NCBI GenBank assembly: GCA_013399875.1
Contig: VXAZ01005694.1
Location: 1,783,331 to 1,847,330, forward strand
Length of the DNA stretch: 64,000 nt
Source of the DNA: Gymnorhina tibicen
Taxonomy: Eukaryota; Chordata; Aves; Passeriformes; Artamidae
Direction: 5' to 3'
A model generated the notes under the pieces. The model had not been told where the DNA came from, searched no databases, and saw only the letters and a list, made by a program, of their open reading frames with translations. Made by a program: the position numbers and the translations under genes. How positions within the stretch are numbered: the first letter of the stretch is position 1; every line of letters starts with the position of its first letter. Shown here piece after piece: positions 1-11,712 of the stretch.

Positions 1-310
1 CAGAAAGTTACACTCAAGCATGTCTACCTTTTGGAGGGAAAAAAAAAGCACACACACCCCAAACTCTGTGCGCTTTCACCAGTCACAGCCTTGGGGCCGG
101 CTATGACAAGTGAAAAAGAAGGAGGCATTTCTCCCCCTCCTTTTTTTTTCCCTGGGAGAAGGAGAAGGACGACGGCAAGTTCAATAAAAGCATGACTAGA
201 GGGAAAAAAACCAGAAAACAAAAAGAGAGAGAAAAAAAGAGAGAAAGAGAGAAGGAACAGCAGAGGAGGAGGAGGTGGTGGTATCCTGGGGAGGGTAGAG
301 TAATACTCAC
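1..310 (-). other. Intron 31, first 310 nt
   Basis: Non-coding sequence between exon 31 and its expected partner exon 32. It is dominated on the transcript strand by C/T runs. No HYFCDAWN-like coding was found in any frame. Confidence 0.85.
197..275 (-). promoter_or_regulatory. Pyrimidine-rich tract after exon 31 donor
   Basis: On the transcript strand this is an almost unbroken C/T run (CTCTCTTTCTCTCTTTTTTT-like), starting about 36 nt after the exon 31 donor. Such tracts bind PTBP-family splicing repressors in other genes; a role here in the 31/32 choice is inference. Confidence 0.45.
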
Positions 311-394
311 ATTAGTTTCACTGAGAATGACGTCTATAATGCTGCCAATTACGATGAGGAAGTCAAAAACATTCCAAGGATCACTAAAGTAACC
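311..394 (-). CDS. CACNA1C: CACNA1C exon 31 (IVS3, one of the mutually exclusive 31/32 pair)
   Basis: Exactly 84 nt (28 codons, phase 0 on both sides) encode [18 protein letters not shown] and [10 protein letters not shown], the IVS3 helix. In vertebrate CaV1.2 this exon alternates with a similar 84-nt exon beginning HYFCDAWN. That partner was not found in the 310 nt remaining downstream, so it must lie beyond the left edge. The acceptor is TATGTAG and the donor AAT|gtgagt. A pyrimidine-rich tract (transcript strand) follows the donor. Confidence 0.96.
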
Positions 395-3300
395 CTACAT
401 AAGGAAGGGGCAGGCAGGATGGGGATTAAAAAGGAATGTTAGACAGACAAAAACAGTTCAAAATTACCATTAGAATTTCTGCCCTGATACCTCAAGGGGT
501 TTTCCTCTTAAGTCTACTTGTTGTGTCTCAAGCTGTAGCCCAGGCCTGGGTTCCCTGACTTGTGTGAGCAGCCCCGCTCCAGCTCATGGCATTCCAGGGA
601 AGCCACCCCTCCCCTCCAACTCTGAGACAGGGGCTGAAGGGAAGTCACACAGAACGTTTTGAGCACGGCTGCTGGCAGGAATGGGGCTTGCAGGACCAGC
701 TCCTCCAGACGTCTCCATTCCTGGTGACGCAGCACCCTTCCCATTTCACTTTGAGGGGAGAGTACAGGAATAGCGTAACATGGTTCCCTCAAAAAATGGC
801 TCCCTACTGTCAGTATCAATCCCTCAGCCCGTGTTCCAGCTGTAATGCTCTGTGCTGGCACGGGGAATAGCTGGCTGCTGTGCCATGGAGGAGGAGAGGG
901 CACAGTCAAGCTGGGGATGTGCTATCTAAATCTCACCTTTCTCTTTACCCAGCCACAGTCAGGATTACGACAGTCATTAGCCTAACAGTTTCTTTTAGTG
1001 ATGCTTTAGGTCCTGCCTCAGCAATACAGAGCAGGACTGGTGTCTCTGAAAGCACACCTGCACCACAAAATGGAGCTCTGAATGCCAAGGCTGGCTCATC
1101 CCACCAGGCAGGGGTAAGAACGGGAGCAAAGTTGGCTTTAGCATTGCTTTAGCTGTTGCTCACTCCTGCTAAAGACAGGGCCATAGAAGCACTGTCACCT
1201 TGGCTGTCCAGGACAAGTGATGGCTGGTCACTTCAGGGGCTGTCCCAAACATCTCACTGTCTTAAGCAGAGCTCAGGAGACGCTAATCAGCACTGCTTAC
1301 TGTCCTCATCCTGCATAACTTTTGGCTGGATAGGCTGCAAGGATACAGGACCCTTCTGGAAAAGGTCCTGTTGAGCCTAGAAGATGAACCTCTGTATGTA
1401 AACTTCCTGTACAAGACAATGTCATGAGCAAAGAAAATTCATCTTGGCTCACTGAGCACCTGTGCCAATCTCTTCCGCTTGTTCTGCAGTCTTAAAAGGA
1501 GGTAAACATACAAAATCCTCCGTCCTCCTTTCATGTGTTTGGTTTTGTGAGCATGGGCTAATCTGACCTCCCTGTTTCCCAGCTGCAGCCTGTCTCCTGT
1601 GAGACTGAACCCGAGCTGCACTGTGGCTGCTATTCTTAGTCAAAGAGTCAGGTCATGGGTAAAGTGTGAGCCCGTGTTCCCAGGCAGCGTTGCAGAAAGC
1701 AAAAAGGAGAAAAGTAAAAAAAAATTTAAAAAGAAGGAAAAAAAAAAATTCTCCCAGTACTGGCACTGTACAGAGTCAGGCTTGGGAACATCAAATTGCT
1801 GTGGGTTCGACCATCACATGGGGCAAAAAGTGTCTTTCTATCTGCTGGAACACTGCCTCCATGAGACTTTGAGACTCACATTTATGAACAGCATTACACT
1901 TTGGGCAGGGGAAAAAAAAAAAAAAAAGAAAAGATGAAGCAGAAAAAGGCACTGCCCAGCTGGTTCCACGCCAGTGAAGGGAGCTGGTGGAGGAGACTTT
2001 GAAATCTTCTCCTCGAAACCAGAATAAAACACCTTTATTCTGCAGCCTGAAATAGGTAACTCTCTTAGCAGATCTACACTGGGAAGAGCAACCATCCCAG
2101 GGCTACACATTGCTACACAATTAGCTACAACAGGAAGGAAGGAAACAGGAGCAAAAGCAAATTCAGAGAATATTATTATTCAGCGTCCAGCCTAGAAATA
2201 CACAACAAATATTAGAATGAATTCAGCGGTGATGTCCAGCATCATTAGCAACCAGATGGACCTGGAATAAAACTGTAATTAGACTTCACCAAGAGGAAGG
2301 GGAGGGAGAGAACAGCAGATTAAATTGCAGAGGCAAACGCATTTTGAGTAAAATAAAGGACAGACACAGATCATACAGAGTTACACAAAGTGCCTTTGCA
2401 GCCTGCTGCGACCTTGGCAGACAGTGCACTTGCAGGATCAAAGAACAGAGTAGAAGACAACAGACCCAATCCTCCTGCCCCTGTCCATGTGCACAGTCCT
2501 GCAGACGGCAGCGGCACTGCCCACATGCCAAATGAATACATGGGTTCAATAGCATGGTTCTCTTCTATTTCCTCTCCAATTGCATCATTTAGGAATTATT
2601 AAGGATTTCGGCAGGAATCCGAACAACTTCAAAAGAACCGAGAGTTTGGGTTTGGGCAGCTGAAAGGCTAAAGATCCAAAACATGTTGTTTAGGTTTTGC
2701 CCATGAAAATGATGACTTTTAATGACTTTTGAATCTGCAGCGATGGATAGTTGGTGTTTTTTACTATGATTGGCATCACACTGCAAAGAATGTTTTTGGT
2801 GTAACCAAATTTGCAATTTCTTTTTACTCAGCAGCTTTTTACATAGAGCCCAATAATCATTGCTGCTGGTAAAGCAGCATTTGCTGTTGATACAGAACCC
2901 AGGTGACAAGTGGCATCAAATCCTGTCCTCAGATGACTGCCAGAGCCAGTGAGTTAAATATTGCTCCCAGCACTAGTAATACAACCTCACTGGAAGCAAC
3001 GACACTGCACTGACAGAGCTGGCACATCTCAGGAGAGATTCAGGCCTGGAAAGAAAAGGTCCCTTTTTCATTGCCATCAAAAATAGCTGCTTTGGACCTT
3101 TGAGACACCACAGTGTATCTGGAGTCGCTCTGCTGACTTCAACAGCGTTGCTCCAAATTTACACTGCCATTTCTTTCTCCTGGGATGCTCCACTGAGTCT
3201 CAGCAGCCAGATCCTTGCTTGAAAGTCATGGGCTGGTCTGCTCTGGGATCCCAGAAGGAACATTATCCCAGTCTGTTATTGTGTGGCTGTAAGGTGAACT

Positions 3301-6300
3301 CAGAGGGCTCTTCTCTTCCTCCTGTGTCTCTTAGAAGAGTGATAGAGAGGAACCACGGATATGAGTGCAGTTTTACTCAACCCCACATCCAAAATGCTGG
3401 TGTTGAATTAAGGAAACACATGAATTTTGAAACCTTCCTTTCCTCCTCACCTGCTCCCTCTGTGTTTCAAACAGAAGGGTGAAAAACAGGAAGACATTAT
3501 TCACAGTAAGAGAGCTCAAAGAAACAGAGAACACAGACGCTTCATTGGGGTGCATGGTGATGGAATCCTTCCCTGAAAAGCCACCCACCCTCCTTAGAGA
3601 CATTTACCTACAAGTGGCCATGTGGGACTCAGCTTTGGATCAGACCTCATAACCTGGTCGTGAGTTATGAGGGCGTAATGAGAGTGAACTACACCCCTTC
3701 AGGACTTGCCTCTTGTGACCTCAAAGTACCTCTTCGAGCCACATTCCTCACTGGAGTGTACCAGGGTGGCTCTTGAAAGACAAGCTGAATGAAGGAAGAG
3801 CTTTCACTCCAATAAAGAGGTTGTATTTCCAAAATATTTTTCCCACCAGAAAGTTCTGCACACTTTTCCCAAGAGGGTGGAGGTCTGACTGGAAATGAAT
3901 TGGTGGCACTGTTTGTTTTTGCAGTACAGGAATTTAGAGTGTAATACCATATTTTACCCGTAAAGGGAGACGCTTGACCCTGATTTAGCTATAACTGCAT
4001 GCCACATAATGGCATCCTCAGGGGTTTACTGGGGAATGGTTGTCACCCTCTCTTGTGGGATGTCTGTGGAGATCCATGAAGCTTTTGGGGAGAAAAGAGG
4101 ACAGAGAGAGACCAGGAGGATTGGATTGAATATTCAGGAAGCATGAAATAGCCCCACCAGTAGAGCACATTTTTTCCCCATTTTTTTTTCCCCCCAAAGG
4201 TAGAAAATGATAGTGTATCACCACATGATCAATAAGTTAATGAAAGGCTGAGCATAAATATGCAGTAGCTGACTGGAATGGAATCTCATTTGTGCGAGAG
4301 GAGCAGACATTTCAAAATGAGTATGCCAATCATTTTTAGGTTTCCTAATTGCTGAGATTAGCTGTTAGAGAAACTGGGGTTTATTTAGGTGCCAACGGAG
4401 GCATTGACATCTCTGGACACCATTTCTTCTCCTTTTTGTGAATGTGAAATCCTAAATAGGATATCTAAGAAGGCTCAATAATAACACCAGGGAAAACTGC
4501 CCACTGGAGTCTATCTGAAGCTCAGAGTCACCTGGAGCCCATAATAAAAACGTGTGGTGTCTGGAGTGCTGTGCATCCACACTGAAGCACAGAAGTCCTC
4601 AGGGGAAGGGTGCTGTTGAGTCATGGTGCTGGCTGGGTTTTGAGCATTGAGCCCAGTGGGACCTGCAGGGTCACTTGTGTGTCAGTTTACGTGCAGCTGT
4701 TTATCTGCTTAGTCACAGGTTTTCATTTCTGCCTCTTCTGAGGCGGCCGGCAGAATTTAACAAACCCCTCTGAGAAAAAAGGTCTCTAAAGATGAAGAGC
4801 ACGGCAAGGTCAAGGCTCTTCACTGGGTGGGATCTGAATGTGGGTGGGCTGGTCCCCGGTGGAAGGCGATGCTGCCGTGCTGTAGGAAACAAGGGAAGGA
4901 CGTGCATACCTGCGTGCATGTTTGTATCTGTGAATACAGAAATGAAGCATCGAGGAGGAGAAGCTGAGACACAGAGAGCTGCACAGCCTGGAAGGAGGGC
5001 AAACTACAGGAGAAGCTTGCTACCACTTCTCTGAAGTAATCCTGCATGTTAAAACGACAAAAAGGAGCATCAAGTCTAAATCAGCTGAAGAGAGTATACA
5101 GGAAGGAGAGAAAGGGGCTGATACCCAGATACTCAGTGGGATTTCTTAGCAAAAATTTCCTGCTGAAATTGTAAAGGGCAAAGCAGACTTTGCTGGGGAT
5201 TTGCAAAATGAGATGAACTGTTAGTCTGGCTGATGTTTAGTTAGATGCAAGAATTCGTTTCTGAAAATGCTGTGGGCTGTTTAGAGCTGTGAGAGTCGGT
5301 TCTCAGAGTTCATTAAAAGAGGCTTTCTCTGAAAGTACTTTTGCAAAAGGGACAGTATCGAATCAAAGGACATTTACTCAGTTCCACGGCTCTTGGCACA
5401 CGCCCTCACAGCAGATCTGGGGGATTCACGTGTGCCCTGAACAATCTCACAAAGCTACAAAAGCTCCTGACACGGAACGGAGATGTGTGTCAGATGCAAA
5501 TTCTGTTGTGCTGAGATACCATTTAGCCATAACAGCAATCAGGGAAATTAGCAGAACCTAATAGAGAAGGAATCAAGTGGAGGATGCAGCTGCTTGGAGT
5601 TCCTGACAGGCTGCAGGAAAACAGCATCTATTTGCATACTATCTATCAACTCTCATCCACTGATGGATTAATTCTGAGGCACGGAGTCCCTGCAGTTCAC
5701 CTACCAGTCACTGTAATGAGTCACTGCTGCGGGGAATTGAACAAGGCTCCCTTCTACTCCATCAAATCTTTCCACAGACAGGCAAAGAGGAGAGGAGCGT
5801 TTCATCACTCCAGACTATTCTGGTGAGTTCGGAAGGAGCCTCATGACTCTTTGCTTGCTGCATAAGAAAACAAGACCGACTTGCAGGCCAAGACAGACAC
5901 TCAAAAACGCCGATGTTTTCCTTTATCCTCCCTCACTTGTTCCATTCTCTCTCTCACAATGAGGGCACCTGTGCAAGCAGACAGGTGTCCCTTGAGGCCT
6001 GAGGGCCTGCTTGGACACCCTGAACACTCTGCTTGACAGAAACAAAGGAGGTGGAGGGCCTGAATGGCTCTGTGATCTGGAAAAAGACCTCAGATGTTTA
6101 TTTCTAGGTCAGTGGGAGAAAACTGAGGTACCTCGTTGTGGCCACCTTGAAGTGAGCACCTGATTATCATTTGAGATCCTGTAGGTCCTAAAGCAAATTA
6201 CAGGTCTCACCTGTGCTTCTGGTGAACAAATATCTCCATCACAGGAAAAAAACCAAAAACACCCACTGCCTGAACCAAGGTCCCCAAGCCACTATTTGAC

Positions 6301-6535
6301 AAACTTTAACATTTATGGAGGCTGGAAATATAGAATCATCTGTATCTCAACAGATCCTGTTTTATGCTCTACACACCTACTGATAACTGATAGTGTCTGG
6401 AGGATGTGACTAGAAAAGACTGTATCATATCTGATCTGTGAACTGAGAATTTCCATTTCCAGGTTTTGCAGTCCAGTTCATTTCACCAGAACTGTATTTT
6501 CTAAACGGCCCCATGGGTGCCTCCATGCCCATCTG

Positions 6536-6868
6536 CATGGACTCATGGGATGGTCTGGGCTGGAAGGGACCTTAAAGGTCATCTAGTTCCAATCCCTGCC
6601 ATGGTCAGGGACACTTTCCACCAGGCCAGGTTGCTCAAAGCCCCATCCTGCCTGGCCTTGAACACTTCCAAGGATGGGGCATCCACAGCTCCTCTGGGCA
6701 GCCTGTGCCAGGGCCTCACCACCCTCCCAGTAATGAATTTCTTCCCAATACTTAATCTAACCCTGCCCTCTTTCAGTTTAAGGTCATTCCCCCTTGTCCT
6801 ATCACCACATGTCCTTGTAAAAAGACCCTCTCCAGCCTTCTCGCAGGCCCCCTTTAGGTGCTGAAGGT
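6536..6868 (-). mobile_element. CR1 LINE, 5'-truncated 3' end
   Basis: The plus strand reads the reverse of the CR1 3' region: GGGCTGGAAGGGACCTTAAA, then phrases such as CCTTGAACACTTCCAAGGAT and CCCCTTGTCCTATCACCACA. It is a non-autonomous remnant in intron 30, opposite in direction to the plus strand. Boundaries are approximate. Confidence 0.9.
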
Positions 6869-8706
6869 GGTGGCACTTGGTGGCACAGTCATCTTACACC
6901 TCCCTCTGTTTCATTTCCTGTAAAGAGGTTAGAAGTACACAAGTTCTGAGCTACAGGGGAGGCTTGAAGTGCAACATCATGGTCCCAGGGCCTCCAAAGA
7001 CTGGGAAAGAAGCATGGCAAAGGCAAGATGGAAGCATTTATTATGAAAGCATCTCTTAGACATAGCAAAGATTGTATTTCAAGGCAGCATGCTGAGAAGG
7101 CCTGAGGAAATTATAAAGTAAAGCATACTGAAACCAGATGATTCAACTAGCTGATCCTGATGTAATTTTTGGCCTGGATTGCTCTTAACTGCCTTCGAAG
7201 GAAGGGTGAGTAATGCCTCTGAACAATAATGACTAAGGCCTCCTTGAAATAAATGCATGACAGTGGTGGCAGAACAGCTGAAAGCTCTCTTATAAATTTT
7301 GCTGTCCACCTAGAAAATAAGATAAACATTCTTGACCTTCCTGCAGGTATATTGAGGCACAGCAATACCCCACGAGGAGTTAGGCCCTTTTTCTCATGAA
7401 CAGTAAGCACACTGCAGCCACGTAACAATTACTGCCCTGCAGCCAGGAACCAGACTCGTTCTCAGCGAAGAGAAACAAAATCAGCACCAGTTTTCCCAGA
7501 AAGAATGAAAAGTGAACGTGATGGCTGAAGAGATCATTTATCACACAATGCATTCCATGAGAATCTTGCTGTCAAATTCCATTTGGAAAAAGCTGCGAAT
7601 GCTCAAAGACTTTGGAAGGTCTAGAAGCAGCATGTCTTGATGAGAGCCAATAAATAACTCCTGAAGGCGATAAACCAACCCAGCAATATCACACAGTCCT
7701 GTGGAAAGAGCTAAAGGATGGGCTTTACTGTTTAAGAGAGTCTGTCTTCTAAAATCTGGACTGACATCTCAGCCCGGGGAAGAATGATTCAAAAGAAGTA
7801 AAACTCAGCCTGTACGAACAGAAGTGACAAATCTCTCAGAGTGAAGAGTCACTTCACATTGTGGGAAGACGAGACGGTGGCAAGCAGTGGGTGAAGAAGC
7901 GCTCTGAACATGGGGCTGGACTCGGAATGGCTTCCCTCTCTCCACGTGAAGCATGGGAATGAAATGCATTCCATTTTCCAGCCGTGGGCTTCTCTGACAT
8001 GGCTGCTGAGTGGGTAGTGGGTACTGACTGGCAGAAGGGCACAATGTTCAAGAAACAGGGCAGCAGGTATGAGCAACAGGTTTTTACATAGTTTCTTTTT
8101 TTTGGTAAGTTATCTCCATTTTCATAAAAGGCTTAATTTTACATGGATTAGAGTAGTTAACAAAATAATACTTATTTTTATGTAATCCATCAATCATAAC
8201 TTGCCAGAAGAGGATGATCACTCTCATTTTACTCTTGGGGAAGCAGAAACAAAGAAAACTAAAGATTCCAAGGCCTCCAAAAGCCAGATGCATGAGAGAA
8301 GGGAAATCACCTCTCTTAGATGTGAGCCAGGTGACCATTTGCCAGTGGAAATGTCACTTTCTAACATAATGAATGGTCCTTAACAGGCACTGTATCACAG
8401 TCTCTTATCTGGTACCATTCTTAGGTGAAGATTCACATCTGTGAGAGCTTTTGACCCTTTAAAACAGCCTCACATGAAGTGATAGAGGGTTGGGATTTTT
8501 TGTCTGAGAGGGAGGGCAAGTGGCTTTTCCCTGGCACTGTTCCCTCTCCAGGCTGCTGTGAGCGAGGCCCCGGTTCACCATCCCACTGGGCTCTTAACAC
8601 CATGCGAATAATTTTCCGTATTAAATAATTAAGTGCAATAGCTAATGCAGTGCTTCCCACACTGTTGCATTGTGCAGTCATATCATTATTTTTGATCACT
8701 TATAAT

Positions 8707-8736
8707 GATATTAAAATATCATTATATTTTAATATC
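8707..8736. repeat. AT-rich perfect 13-bp inverted repeat
   Basis: GATATTAAAATAT and its exact reverse complement flank a 4-nt loop (CATT). It lies in intron 30. Being AT-rich it could arise by chance or mutation slippage. Confidence 0.8.
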
Positions 8737-11590
8737 CCCAAGTGCCAGACTGAAAATACAGCTGTCATAATGTTGCAGCAATATGCAAATTCTCTGGGCA
8801 TGTTTGCTGTGAAGGAAAAGGTCCTCTATCATTGAAGCTCTCACACAGCTCCTTTAATAGTCTTTGCTGCCTACTGAATTCTCCACTGATCCTTCAGAAA
8901 GCTGGAGGATTGCACAGCTCTGGCTGATCATTGTTAGAGATTTCACACATTCTCTACAGTAATTAGAGGGTCTGTTTGCAGAAAATTGCTGGCCTTGTCC
9001 TCCAGGAAAGAGAACACCCTGCATTTAAACAACAGATGTAACATGGGGAGCAGCAGATCAAACAGCCTTTTTGTCCCTCAGCAACTGTTTCCACCACAAC
9101 ACGAAAGGACAAGTTCTTTTCATGAAGAAGGAAGTTTGTTCTGGATACTCGTTTAGTTGTTGGCCTCTTTCTTAGGGGCACCAACAAAGAAACCAAATGA
9201 GGTGCACTCTGCTCATGCTTTTGTGCCAGATATATTTATTTTCTGCAGTGAAATGGGAAAGAGCCTACTTCATAGAGGATGTCAACCAGTGCTGACGAGG
9301 AAGGCTTTGATGCTTCCTGACCCAGATTCAAGTAGAGTTATGAGCTAGGATTTAGGGTGAAAGATTAGATTTCTCATCATCCATCTCGTTTCTTCTGTTA
9401 CATTCACCTACCAAGTGTTTTTCGCACTGCATGGCTTGTTTAGGTTCAGTCACGCCTATGCCATCTCAGAATATAAGCATATGCACAATAGAACAACTTC
9501 AGTCTGGCACTACTTTCTTCTCCTTTAAAGTGTTTGGAAGGGCCAGATTTCCTCTCCCACACCCACTCAGGAACTGGTGAGGAGCTCAGTGAAATCTAGA
9601 AGCCATCAAAGAGGATTGCCTGTGCTTTCACACAATAGAGAAGGCAGTTATCTGCTAGCTAACTCCTCATTCGTGGAAGCTGTTGCTAAATCAACCTCAT
9701 CCCTGAGCATTCTGTTGCGAATTTTCTTTTTCTGTATTAGCTGGAAGATTTATTATTCAAGGCTCTACTTGGTGGGCCAGCACTCTAAAGCACCAGGAGG
9801 TAGTTCCTTTTTTTTTTAAATTTCACTGCCTTGTAAGATGTTGATTTAATGCCTGGAATAACAAATCCAGCTGCTCTGGCTCTTGGGTGCCTTTCCATGG
9901 TCTGTGAGAAAGCCTCAGTGCTGAACTGCTGGGAGAATGCTGTGGCACAGATTGGGCTACAGGAGGCTCAGGTACTTTCTTAGCCTCTCTTTTCCTTCCT
10001 TTTCCTGGACATATGGGCAGATAGAAATTCTGTCAGGCAAGCAGCATCCAGGAACAAGTCTACCAGCTTAGTGTGCCAACCCACTGATGTGTACAAAGGA
10101 CTGGGATGAGCTGGTCATCCATGTCCAAAATAATTATTCCAAGTATTTCTTCCCACCAAAGTCACCTACCTAAACATGCTGCTCTGACATAAAGTACTTT
10201 TAGTATTTACTTTTTCAGAAAGGGTTAGAAAAGGGGCTCCTTCTTCCTCCCAGACCTATGGACACGAAGGGCAATATGGTCAAGTCTTCCCATGATGTGT
10301 ATGCTGTGCAAAATGCATGGGAATCCTGCATTCCAGACAGGTAATCGCAGTAAAGAGAAAGCAGAGGAGCGATTAATGAAGGGTTAAGATTTTTTTTCCC
10401 CCCCTTTTCTAGTTTATTTCCAAAGGCCTCGAGGCCGATTCAGCAATTCCTCAAGAGCCTCAGACTGAGTGCACACGTGCAGTGCAGGATCTGGTTGGGC
10501 ACGACAGAGATGTCAGGGGTTTCTGGTCCTGGGGCAGCTGCTGGGCTTGCTGAAGCAGCTGAGATTAATTCCAGCTGGGCTGCTGGTGGTACAGAAGATC
10601 GAGAGGAATACACAAGACATTCAGACTTCACCCACAACAAGATTCGGGGTGAAAAAGGAAAGCCTTTCTGAGGTACCATGATGATGCGTTTTGAGACAGG
10701 GCTGAGATTAATCCACAGAAGTAGGGAAACATACTGTACCCAACTTTTACTGCAAATTATTCTGATGAGGCAGTACCCAGGGAGGCTCTGTGGCTGAGAT
10801 ACTGATGTGTTTGAACATGGAGACCTGGGATGTCTGCCAGGGAATTTCAATAAAATGTAGCAGCACAAAAAGATGCTCATTAACTTAAAAGGTATGGATT
10901 TTAATTCAGTTTTTAATTTTCTAAAAGTCCCTTCCCATGTTTACTTTTTCTTTCAGTCCTGTTCCTGTTTTTCTTGTCCCTGCATCACTTCTTGTCCAAT
11001 CACTTCCTCCTCCATTTTATTAATACTTTACTATTTCAAGGTCTTCAATTTATTTTTTCTTTCTGCCTTTAAGGATATTTTATCTTTTCCCACTCTTCAT
11101 TATCTGTATGGCTTCTCTTCCTCCACGGGTTTGGGTTTTCTCTCTTTTCCTCCCCGACCTGGTCCTTCCTGTTGGTTTAGTTGTTTCCTTTCTTCAGTTC
11201 GCAGAGTCTTACCTGACTGTTCCTAGTTCTCTCCAGGCTCACTATTTCTTACCCAGCGTCAAGCAGAGCTCACCCTTCCTTTTCGTGAAATGATGTATAT
11301 TATTCCCCACCCACGGGTTTTGACACATGCTCAGCTTTCTTGCGCTTTCTTTTGCCTTTTAAAGCATTTCTTTCGCCCAAAGCCAGGGTGGTGGTTGGAG
11401 GCTGCCCTTCCCCTAGCAGTGGGTTCATGACTCAGTCATCAAACACTCCACATGTAGAGGCTGCCCCTCCAAAACAGAAAAGGTGATACTGAAGCTGAGG
11501 AGAGGAAAAACATTAGGTGGCTAGCAAGGTTAAGGACCTGCCAAAGCCAGCAAGGACAGCGTGCAAAGGAAGAGCCGTTTGAGAGCCATC

Positions 11591-11712
11591 ACGTTTGGCC
11601 GCGCAGCGTCGCGTGGCCGCGCTCCATGGAGGGAGGCAGCTGCCTGCACCACGGGCTCGCGTTTACACGACTCAAACCGCTAATTTATACCACCGTACCG
11701 CATCCCAGAGCG
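11591..11712. promoter_or_regulatory. CpG cluster in intron 30
   Basis: Sixteen CpG dinucleotides occur in about 120 bp, in a region otherwise poor in CpG. It includes the direct repeat GGCCGCGC at 11597-11604 and 11615-11622. It is too short for a standard CpG island. A regulatory role is only a possibility. Confidence 0.35.

Noticed and set aside
127..200. Candidate exon 32 reading [13 protein letters not shown] after a CCCTCTAG acceptor-like site
   Set aside because: It does not resemble HYFCDAWNTFDALIVVGS and lacks a matching 84-nt length with a donor; the hydrophobic run is a by-product of C/T-rich sequence.
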